Below are positions 1 through 5,610 of a stretch of 5,610 nt of DNA, one piece after another (the first letter of the stretch is position 1; every line of letters begins with the position of its first letter). A program made the position numbers and the translations under genes. The notes beneath the pieces were generated by a model. That model was given only the letters and a program-made list of their open reading frames with translations. It was not told where the DNA came from and searched no databases. Origin of the DNA: Ktedonobacterales bacterium (GTDB lineage: Bacteria > Chloroflexota > Ktedonobacteria > Ktedonobacterales > JADMIN01); the NCBI GenBank assembly GCA_025450405.1, contig JANWHL010000307.1:1-5610 (forward strand), given 5' to 3'.

Positions 1-26
1 AACGTGCCTCGGAGGAGACGCGCAAC

Positions 27-821
27 ATGGGTGCTGATTGGGCCGTCGTGACGGCCTCTTTTCTCGCCTCGACGGTGGAGTTCGTCGAGGCATTCACGAT
101 CGTCCTTGTCATCGGCGTCACCATCAACTGGCGTAGCTCACTGCTTGGCGCGGCGCTCGCCGCTGGCGCGCTTGCGATCATCGTCGGCGTGCTGGGCACG
201 GCCGTGGTCGTGTTTGTCCCGATCGCGGTGTTGCGCGTGGTGGTTGGCGTTCTCCTGGTGCTCTTTGGTCTCAAGTGGCTCAAAAAGGCCATTTTGCGAT
301 ACGCCGGCCTCAAGGCCATGCACGACGAAGAGGCGATCTACGAAGAGGAACAAGCCGCGCTCCGTGCTCGTGGCGAGGGCCCGACCGCCAAGATTGATCC
401 GTTTGGCGTGGTCACGTCCTTCAAGAGTGTCCTGCTGGAGGGCCTCGAGGTCGCGTTCATCGTTATCACGTTTGGCACCGGGACCAGCACTGGCCCGACG
501 GGCAAGGGCAACTCGATTGGGTCCGCCGTCATCGGCGCGGCAGCAGCGTTTCTCGTGGTCGTCGCCGCTGGGGGCATCATTCGGGCCCCGCTGCAGCGTG
601 TGCCGGAGAACACCCTCAAGTTCGTCGTCGGCATCATGCTCACGTCATTTGGCACGTTCTGGGGTGGCGAAGGTCTTGGTATCCAGTGGTGGTCAGGTGA
701 CCTCTTCCTCGTGATACTCGTCGCGGGCTATCTGGTGGCGTCAGGTATCCTGATCGCCTGGCTGCGCCCGGCCGGTACACACCAGGCGCCAGGGACCCTG
801 GCCGCGAGCGAACCACATTGA
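27..821 (+). CDS. COG4280-like polytopic membrane protein (FTR1/GDT1-like two-repeat fold, putative cation transporter)
   Basis: Seen: 264 residues, mostly hydrophobic, with about six to seven membrane segments (roughly residues 7-30, 37-62, 64-82, 133-150, 163-182, 195-211, 224-246) and a charged loop at about 86-130 rich in Glu, Lys and Arg. The two halves are related. Residues 11-30 and 131-150 align without gaps and each carries E-x-x-E (E18/E21 and E138/E141). Residues 68-84 and 196-212 also align, sharing VVG, FG and W. The stretch FGTFWGGEG (208-216) is what I recall from COG4280 predicted membrane proteins. Known: acidic ExxE/REGLE-type motifs in duplicated membrane repeats bind metal in FTR1 iron permeases and, in a related form, in GDT1/UPF0016 cation exchangers. 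Inferred: an inner-membrane cation transporter; the substrate cannot be read. The ATG at 27 has GGAGGAG at 11-17, nine bases upstream, so the start is well supported. The stop is TGA. No periplasmic iron-uptake partner lies beside it. Confidence 0.8.
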   Translation: MGADWAVVTASFLASTVEFVEAFTIVLVIGVTINWRSSLLGAALAAGALAIIVGVLGTAVVVFVPIAVLRVVVGVLLVLFGLKWLKKAILRYAGLKAMHDEEAIYEEEQAALRARGEGPTAKIDPFGVVTSFKSVLLEGLEVAFIVITFGTGTSTGPTGKGNSIGSAVIGAAAAFLVVVAAGGIIRAPLQRVPENTLKFVVGIMLTSFGTFWGGEGLGIQWWSGDLFLVILVAGYLVASGILIAWLRPAGTHQAPGTLAASEPH

Positions 822-942
822 GCGGCCACGCCATGAGCGCGCGCCGCGAACGGCACACGGGCAGCCGCGGGCGTCGGCTGGCGAGACGCTGGCACACTGA
901 CGGGCCACCCATATCGAGTTACGATAGATAGAGAGGCGTGAG

Positions 943-1164
943 ATGGCGTCGGTTCTTGGTTTCCTCAAGGCCACATTCAATTTCTTCTCTGGGGACGCCA
1001 TTATTCTGTCGATTGTCGTGGTCGCCTTCGTCGCCGTCTGGCTCATCGAAGCGTACCTGGCGAGTGCCAGCAAGAACGTCATCGCCGCTGCGGTGTTCAT
1101 CGCGCTCATCCTTGTGAGCATCACGTTGACCCTGGCGCGCGAGCGAGCTGGCCGGGCGCGGTAA
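943..1164 (+). CDS. small two-pass membrane protein, unknown function
   Basis: Not a family I recognise. The product has 73 residues. A short N-terminal amphipathic stretch (about 1-15, LGFLKATFNFF) is followed by two strong membrane segments at about 18-38 and 45-65, joined by a short SASKN turn. The tail is basic (RERAGRAR), which suggests that both ends are cytoplasmic and the turn is outside. The first membrane segment holds a Glu (E36 in WLIEAYL). GAGAGG at 931-936 lies six bases before the ATG and supports the start; the stop is TAA. The gene begins 121 bases after the COG4280-like gene and ends 44 bases before the glycosidase gene, all on one strand. A small partner or regulatory subunit of the upstream transporter-like protein is possible but is inference from position only. 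The coherent membrane pattern and the ribosome binding site make it a real gene rather than a chance frame. Confidence 0.72.
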   Translation: MASVLGFLKATFNFFSGDAIILSIVVVAFVAVWLIEAYLASASKNVIAAAVFIALILVSITLTLARERAGRAR

Positions 1165-1193
1165 GTCGCGCCGCCGCTCTCGCGGGATGCCAT

Positions 1194-1201
1194 GGAGGGA
1201 G
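1194..1201 (+). promoter_or_regulatory. Shine-Dalgarno site of the glycosidase gene
   Basis: GGAGGGAG lies seven bases before the ATG at 1209. It decides this start over a later in-frame ATG at residue 9, even though the first 40 or so residues look unstructured. Confidence 0.8.
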
Positions 1202-1208
1202 ATTCAGT

Positions 1209-3872
1209 ATGAGCTCGGGGGGCCAGGGACCGATGGATGACGCGGGTATGGGCGGCGACGGCGGCCAGGGGGCGCGTGAGACCGAGCGGGCGTGGCGCGC
1301 GGCCTCGCCGGCGGTGAGCCACGACGTCGACAGCACCGAGCAACTGCCCGTCTACCATCTACCGGGCGATGGCCTGTCCATGGGACCCAGCCTGGGCAAT
1401 GGCCATTGCTGGATCACCACCAAGAGTCGGGGCGCGGTCAACGCGGTCTTCAGCTCGGACCTTGGTCAGAACATCGCCGGCGCGCTCCTCGTGCGATACA
1501 GTGGTCTCGGCTGCCGCCTGGATCTCATGGGCGACCGCGTAAGCCCGAACGACGGCGGTTTCGTCCAGTTGCGCGCCGAGCACCCTGGCATGCTCGACCT
1601 GCACGCGGCGTACGTCCGCCACCGCTTTCCGCTGCCGGGCGAGCTCCGGGTACGCGAGACGGTGTTCGTCCCGCGCGGCACACGCCATGTCGCCACGGGC
1701 GAGCGCGCCGGTGACCCCGCGGCGGTCTACCTGCTGGTGGAGGTCTCAAACCACGCGCGGGAGTCACGCGCCGTTCGTGTCTATGGCTTCGCCCAGCTGC
1801 GTGGTGATACCGCGCCGGATATACGGGCGCGCTTCGATCCCGCCCGCCACGCGCTGGTGGCGGCCAACGCGAGCCATCCGGAGTGGACGCGCGTCTTCGG
1901 CGCCACGGTCCCCGTCAGCGCATATGAAACCACGACTAACGCCAGCCTCGTCTACGATGTGTCCCATATGCCGCCGCTGCGCAACCAATCGGACACCACG
2001 GGGGGGCACGTTCTGGGTGCCCTGCAAGTTGACCTCAACCTTGCCCCGGGCGAAGAATGTCACCTCGCCTTTGTCCTCGCATTCTCGCGCCATGGCGAGG
2101 CCGCCGCGCTTGCTGACTTCGATGCGTCGCGCGATGCCGCTGGCGCACGCGATGCGACGATCGCGTATTACCGGCGCGCCATTCGGCCGGCGGAGGTGCT
2201 CACCCCCGACCCCGCGATCAACCGAGGGGCTCTGTGGGCCAAAGTCAACATGTTGCGTGTGATGGCCGACTATCCAACCGGTCCCGCGTTTACCAATGAC
2301 CCGTCGCGGTCCAGCGCCGTTGTGGGTCGAGATGCTTTCTGGTTTGTCTATGGCTGCGACCACATTCTGCCGCACTTCTCCTGCGGTTTGTTGCGCGCGT
2401 TCGCGGTGCGACAAGAGCCGAGCGGCAAGATCATCGAGTACTATCATGCCGTGACCGGTCAGGCCGACGATTATGGCCTCAACATCAACGACAACACGCC
2501 CCTCTTCATCCTCGCCGTCAACCATCACTGGCGCGCCACGGGACACCGGGACTGCGTTGGAGCGTGCTACGACTCGGTAGCGCGCGCCGCGCGCTATATC
2601 ATCGCGCAGGAAGACGAGCGCGGACTGGTCTTTTGTACCGCTACTGGCGAGGAGCTACAAGGCATCATTGGCTGGCGCAATATCATCCCCAACTACCGCA
2701 TCAGCGGCGCCGTGACCGAGGTGAACGCGGAGTGTGCCGCCGCCCTGCGCGCCGCGGGGCACCTCGCCGAGAACCTGGGCCGCAACGACGACGCCAGCGA
2801 GTTCCGCGCCGCGGCGGAGCGGCTTACCGACGCCATCAACCGCCACCTCATCAACCCGGACAATGGCCTCTACTATCTCAACATTGACGTGGATGGCGAG
2901 CCACGTACCGATGTGACGTCCGACGAGGTCTTTCCAGTCATTTTTCGCGTCGCGCCGGAGGACGTAGCCTTTCGCATCATCAGCAACCTCAATGTGCACG
3001 ACTTTTGGACGGAGGCTGGCCTGCGTACCACCTCGGCGGAGAGTCCCGACTATGATCCCGCTGGCCATTGGGGCCTGCTTGGCGGGGTGTGGCCAGGCGT
3101 CACATGGTGGTACGGCTTCGCCGCCGCGCGCTATGACGCGGGGGGGATGGTCCGCGCGCTGCGCGCCAGCTTCCAGCATTACGCACGGGCACCCAAACTG
3201 CACAACACGGTGCCCGGACAGTTCAGCGAGTGGTTCGACGGTGAGTCCCTGGTCAACCGCGGCATGCGGCTCTCGCCCTGGGAGGCGCCGCGCTTCCTCT
3301 GGGCGGCCATCGAAGGGGTGGGTGGTGTGATGGTCCGCCCCGCACCCCTGCCACCAGTGGTCAGCCCACTTCTGCCGTTGGAGTGGAAGTGGGTTGGTCT
3401 GCGCCGGCTACCTTATCATGGCACCGAGCTGTCGTACTTCGCGGGTCGATTTGGCACGCCTAGCCCCGGCGCCGATGCGACACACGCCGAGCTCGAACGC
3501 CAGGCCGGCGTGAGCCTGCGCTTCTTCGCCTCTGGACCAATCGCCTTTGGGCAGGGCCAGGCCGGAGAGATATTTGATGAGGACATCACCGACAAGATCC
3601 AAGTCGTCAACGATGCCCTGCGCTGTGTGGCGTTTCGCCGCGCCGGAGAATTGTTCGTCTGCGTCGGCAATACCGCCGAGCGCACCAGCGTTGGCGCCGT
3701 CGAGCTCGATGGCTTAGTCGAGCCTACGCACAAGTATCAGCTTGAGTTGTACAACAGCGAACGCGGTCAGTGGTCGAGCGCCGATGCCACCGCGGGGAGC
3801 ACCCTCATTCGGGTCGCGTTCGTCGTCGAGGCACAAGGATTCCGCGTGTTGCGCATACGAGCCGCGGGGTGA
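1209..3872 (+). CDS. six-hairpin glycosidase, amylo-alpha-1,6-glucosidase / GH63-like
   Basis: Seen: 887 residues, no signal peptide or membrane segment, so cytosolic. Residues 1-40 are Gly/Ala-rich and probably disordered. About 45-300 is a beta-rich domain opening with GPSLGNGHCW (59-68), like the N-terminal sandwich of clan GH-L/GH-Q enzymes. A helical linker leads to DPAINRGALWAKVN from 334 and a barrel to about 700. Barrel landmarks are GRDAFWF (373-379), TEVNAECAAALR (503-514), GLRT (604-607), GVWPG (626-630) and SEWFDGES (673-680). The last 120 or so residues are again beta-rich. Known: debranching-type and GH63-type barrels carry an Asp in a GRD/SRD motif, an E-[IV]-N-A helix, GLRT and VWP motifs, and a Glu before a Y/F-D-G segment. 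Inferred: D375 as acid and E674 as base of an inverting alpha-glucosidase, acting on a maltooligosaccharide, glycogen or trehalose-like compound. The exact CAZy family and substrate are not determined. GH94-like phosphorylases and GH15 share the domain layout and remain alternatives. Confidence 0.78.
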   Translation: MSSGGQGPMDDAGMGGDGGQGARETERAWRAASPAVSHDVDSTEQLPVYHLPGDGLSMGPSLGNGHCWITTKSRGAVNAVFSSDLGQNIAGALLVRYSGLGCRLDLMGDRVSPNDGGFVQLRAEHPGMLDLHAAYVRHRFPLPGELRVRETVFVPRGTRHVATGERAGDPAAVYLLVEVSNHARESRAVRVYGFAQLRGDTAPDIRARFDPARHALVAANASHPEWTRVFGATVPVSAYETTTNASLVYDVSHMPPLRNQSDTTGGHVLGALQVDLNLAPGEECHLAFVLAFSRHGEAAALADFDASRDAAGARDATIAYYRRAIRPAEVLTPDPAINRGALWAKVNMLRVMADYPTGPAFTNDPSRSSAVVGRDAFWFVYGCDHILPHFSCGLLRAFAVRQEPSGKIIEYYHAVTGQADDYGLNINDNTPLFILAVNHHWRATGHRDCVGACYDSVARAARYIIAQEDERGLVFCTATGEELQGIIGWRNIIPNYRISGAVTEVNAECAAALRAAGHLAENLGRNDDASEFRAAAERLTDAINRHLINPDNGLYYLNIDVDGEPRTDVTSDEVFPVIFRVAPEDVAFRIISNLNVHDFWTEAGLRTTSAESPDYDPAGHWGLLGGVWPGVTWWYGFAAARYDAGGMVRALRASFQHYARAPKLHNTVPGQFSEWFDGESLVNRGMRLSPWEAPRFLWAAIEGVGGVMVRPAPLPPVVSPLLPLEWKWVGLRRLPYHGTELSYFAGRFGTPSPGADATHAELERQAGVSLRFFASGPIAFGQGQAGEIFDEDITDKIQVVNDALRCVAFRRAGELFVCVGNTAERTSVGAVELDGLVEPTHKYQLELYNSERGQWSSADATAGSTLIRVAFVVEAQGFRVLRIRAAG

Positions 3873-3909
3873 GCGCGGCCCAGGGTCGATAAGCCGCGGC
3901 CCGCACCCC
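3866..3909. terminator. imperfect hairpin between convergent genes, possible bidirectional terminator
   Basis: GGGGTG (3866-3871) can pair with CACCCC (3904-3909), and CGCGGC (3874-3879) with GCCGCG (3893-3898). They are separated by an asymmetric internal loop (two bases against five), and the hairpin is closed by a 13-base loop. The outer arm includes the glycosidase stop codon. It fills the 53-base gap between two converging genes, where terminators are expected. There is no T-run on either side, so it is not a classical intrinsic terminator. In such GC-rich sequence the pairing could be chance. Confidence 0.3.
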
Positions 3910-3925
3910 AGAAGCCGACCAGACG

Positions 3926-5281
3926 CTAGCTGCCATACGCTGTCCAGATGTTGCCCGGACCCTGGTAGCTGGGACCCTCGCCCCACACCGCTTGCGTGCG
4001 GCCCCGCGCATCCACGCTGAGCGACATATAGTCGCCGTAGGGAAGCGCGAAGCCCGAGGTCGTCAAGTAGGAATAGCCTGGCACGAAGCTGGACACTCGC
4101 ACCTCGGCGCCCCAACTGGCGCCGCCACCGTCGCTGGCGCGTTCGTAGACCTGCCACGCGCCAGTGCGGGTATCCATCCAGCTGATCCGCACGTCACCGG
4201 CCGTGGTGCCCACCGTCACCGCCGGAAAGCTGTGCTCTACGCCGGCCGGAGCCAGCGATACATCCATCCGGGCCGAGTACGTCGCGCCGTGGTCAGTGGA
4301 GCGCGCGAACCAGATGCGCTCCGGCGCGTAGTCGGTCTGGTCCGGCGTGCTGTTCCACAGCAGATACACGCTGTCGTCGCTGCCGACGCGCAGGGTCATT
4401 TGCGCGCCCAGATAGGCGAAACCACAGTTGTCGCAGGGGTATGGCGCGCCGCTCACCCCCACCAGCCGCTGGGTCCACGATTGGCCACCATCGGTGGACT
4501 GAGCGACAAACAGGTTGACGGGACCCTTAGCGCCGCCGTTCTGGCTGTACCCGTCCCAGGCGAAGAAGATGTTTCCGCGCGAATCGATGGCGCCGCCGCC
4601 GCTCAACGACCACCCCAGTTGCGTGGATCCCGAGTTCATGAGCGTCGTCGTCCAGGTCCGCCCGCCGTCGCGCGAGGTCGAGGCGTAGATCTTTTGCGCC
4701 GCGTTGAACGCCACCGCAATGGTATCGCCGCGCACGGCCAGCTCGTCCTTGTCGATACTGCGCTGGAGACTCTCTGCGATGATCGGGGGAGCCCAGGTCT
4801 GACCAAAGTCGGTCGAATGCGTCACCGCGATGGAGGACTTGCCATTCTGGAGGTACGCGGCCCAGACGGTCCGGCCATCAACGGGATCCACGACGATCTG
4901 CGGGTCGAACTGGCCGCCCTTGGTCGCCTCTGGATCGATCGGCGCGGGTGTACCCCAGGACTGCCCGTTGTCCGCCGAGACTTGGACGAGCAGATGTTGG
5001 TCGCAGGCGGCGCACGTGGTCTGCCCGCTCACGTCGTAGTGCTTGTACAGCGCGTAGACATGGCCCGCCGGATCCGTCGCCAGCGCCGGCTCCCAGTCGT
5101 CGCCGGCCGGAAACCCCAGTCGCGATTGGGGCGTGAACCGCGACGTCTGGTCGGCACGTGCGTGTCCGCGCGGTGCCACACCATAGACCAGGGCCGCGGT
5201 GGCGAGGCAGGTGAGCCCGAGCGCGATGCTGGTAGACAGTCGGGTTTGCCGCCCGGCGGATGCGTGTCGGGGATGCCACAT
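3926..5281 (-). CDS. secreted BNR/Asp-box beta-propeller protein (sialidase-like fold)
   Basis: Seen: 451 residues. Residues 1-43 form a signal peptide: basic start, hydrophobic core at about 16-36, likely cleavage after A-R-A (41-43). Six Asp boxes (S-x-D-x-G-x-[ST]-[WY] type) lie at 102-109, 156-163, 203-210, 262-269, 328-335 and, as a variant, 383-390. The C-terminal part has ISWMDTRTG and GDYMSLSVDARGR, typical of BNR proteins annotated as exo-alpha-sialidases. Only four cysteines are in the mature chain, as two CxxC pairs (C90/C93 and C283/C286). No FRIP/xRIP motif of true sialidases is visible, so sialic acid cleavage is doubtful. A carbohydrate-binding or structural extracellular propeller is as likely. 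GGGAGG lies a few bases before the ATG at 5281. An in-frame TAA two codons upstream rules out a longer form. It converges on the glycosidase gene and shows no sign of being disrupted. Confidence 0.87.
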   Translation of the reverse strand: MWHPRHASAGRQTRLSTSIALGLTCLATAALVYGVAPRGHARADQTSRFTPQSRLGFPAGDDWEPALATDPAGHVYALYKHYDVSGQTTCAACDQHLLVQVSADNGQSWGTPAPIDPEATKGGQFDPQIVVDPVDGRTVWAAYLQNGKSSIAVTHSTDFGQTWAPPIIAESLQRSIDKDELAVRGDTIAVAFNAAQKIYASTSRDGGRTWTTTLMNSGSTQLGWSLSGGGAIDSRGNIFFAWDGYSQNGGAKGPVNLFVAQSTDGGQSWTQRLVGVSGAPYPCDNCGFAYLGAQMTLRVGSDDSVYLLWNSTPDQTDYAPERIWFARSTDHGATYSARMDVSLAPAGVEHSFPAVTVGTTAGDVRISWMDTRTGAWQVYERASDGGGASWGAEVRVSSFVPGYSYLTTSGFALPYGDYMSLSVDARGRTQAVWGEGPSYQGPGNIWTAYGS

Positions 5282-5286
5282 CGGTT

Positions 5287-5293
5287 ACCTCCC
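5287..5293 (-). promoter_or_regulatory. Shine-Dalgarno site of the propeller gene
   Basis: On the minus strand this reads GGGAGGT, ending five bases before the ATG at 5281. Its last T is also the first base of a TAA codon (5287-5285) that closes an open frame from an ATG at 5365, so any translation of that frame would end inside this site. Confidence 0.75.
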
Positions 5294-5393
5294 ATCGAAC
5301 CGGGACATGGCGCCGCCAAGGTCGCCGTGGCGCACACCGCCCACTTGCCATTCGCCTTCGTTCATGGGGTCGGGCGCATCGCATGTGCCGACT

Positions 5394-5410
5394 TGCGTGC
5401 CAGGCACGCA
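5394..5410. repeat. 17-base palindrome in the intergenic region
   Basis: TGCGTGCC and GGCACGCA flank a single central A, an exact inverted repeat with 8-base arms. As RNA it would form a six-pair stem with a five-base loop. It starts three bases past the stop codon of the small membrane gene on the minus strand and lies about 110 bases upstream of the propeller start. A weak terminator without T-run, or an operator for a dimeric regulator of the propeller gene, are both possible. Nothing seen decides between them. Confidence 0.4.
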
Positions 5411-5413
5411 GCG

Positions 5414-5605
5414 CTAGCGCCCCTTGCCCTCCGCCACGTCTACGGCGCCCTTGACATCTTTCTCGACATCGCCGGCGGCCGTGAGCAGCCCGCGCACCGC
5501 CTCACGCACGAGGACCGTGAGCCCACCGGCATAGGCGGCCAGCACGCCGACGGCGGCCGCCGCGATCACACCCAGGTGTGACGGGGGCCACGCGCTGGTG
5601 CCCAC
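5414..5605 (-). CDS. small single-pass membrane protein, unknown function, possibly 5'-partial
   Basis: Not recognised. From the GTG at 5605 the product is 63 residues: a short polar start, one Ala/Gly/Val-rich membrane segment at about 11-33, then a charged, probably amphipathic helix (about 34-56, with R34, E35, R38, E48, K49, D50, K52) and a basic end (KGR); the stop is TAG. The frame stays open to the window edge and the five bases upstream of the GTG are too few to show a ribosome binding site, so the true start may lie beyond the window. A tail of alternating charges after one membrane helix suggests an N-out or N-in anchored small protein, but no role can be named. It runs in the same direction as the propeller gene, 132 bases upstream of it. 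The membrane pattern argues for a real gene; the short length leaves doubt. Confidence 0.5.
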   Translation of the reverse strand: MGTSAWPPSHLGVIAAAAVGVLAAYAGGLTVLVREAVRGLLTAAGDVEKDVKGAVDVAEGKGR

Positions 5606-5610
5606 CCAGG

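Noticed and set aside
897..925. Possible promoter for the 73-residue gene: CTGACG, 17 bases, TACGAT
   Set aside because: Each box matches only four of six consensus bases, and the start of transcription it predicts would fall on the ribosome binding site at 931-936, leaving almost no leader.
822..942. Gap between the first two genes searched for a terminator or small RNA
   Set aside because: Only short stems are present, for example GCGTC 871-875 with GACGC 885-889, and there is no T-run. Nothing stands out from GC-rich background.
741..1358. 205-residue minus-strand frame covering the gap 822-942 and the 73-residue gene
   Set aside because: Arg/Ala/Ser-rich without motif and overlapping three better-supported plus-strand genes.
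1764..2546. 260-residue open frame on the minus strand inside the glycosidase gene
   Set aside because: Shadow of the high-GC coding bias of the glycosidase gene; no motif and composition of an antisense frame.
5213..5225. Possible lipobox (GLTC, Cys25) in the propeller signal peptide
   Set aside because: The residue before Cys is Thr rather than Gly, Ala or Ser, and Cys25 lies within the hydrophobic core. The A-R-A site at 41-43 suits ordinary signal peptidase I better.
3992..5581. 529-residue open frame on the plus strand, antisense to the propeller gene
   Set aside because: It is longer than the opposite gene but has no recognisable motif, is Arg/Gly/Ala/His-rich in the way of frames read antisense to high-GC genes, and runs across two minus-strand genes. 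The minus strand has a signal peptide, six Asp boxes and a good ribosome binding site.

Overview
High-GC bacterial DNA with strong purine-rich Shine-Dalgarno sequences (GGAGGAG, GGAGGGAG, GGGAGG) and densely packed genes. The base composition and gene types would fit Chloroflexota or Actinomycetota, but nothing in the window fixes the lineage and no phylogenetic marker gene is present.

Left part, plus strand (27-3872): three genes in a row. The first is a complete polytopic membrane protein of the COG4280 / FTR1-GDT1-like type, with an internal duplication that carries an ExxE motif in each half. After a 121-base gap comes a 73-residue protein made of two membrane segments and little else. 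After a further 44 bases comes an 887-residue cytosolic glycosidase of the six-hairpin (alpha/alpha)6-barrel superfamily, closest in motifs to amylo-alpha-1,6-glucosidase / GH63-like enzymes. The same orientation and short spacing of the last two suggest co-transcription. A functional link between the two membrane proteins and the glycosidase is only inferred.

Right part, minus strand (5605-3926): a secreted 451-residue beta-propeller protein with six Asp-box (BNR) repeats, convergent with the glycosidase gene and separated from it by 53 bases that can form an imperfect hairpin. Upstream of it, at the right edge, is a short single-pass membrane protein whose true start may lie outside the window. 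The 132-base gap between these two holds a 17-base palindrome and a 26-codon open frame that ends inside the ribosome binding site of the propeller gene.

I see no RNA genes, CRISPR array, insertion sequence, prophage or defence system. The window reads as ordinary chromosomal sequence. The most interesting points are the duplicated ExxE transporter-like protein with its small membrane neighbour, the glycosidase of uncertain family, and the paired CxxC motifs in the secreted propeller.
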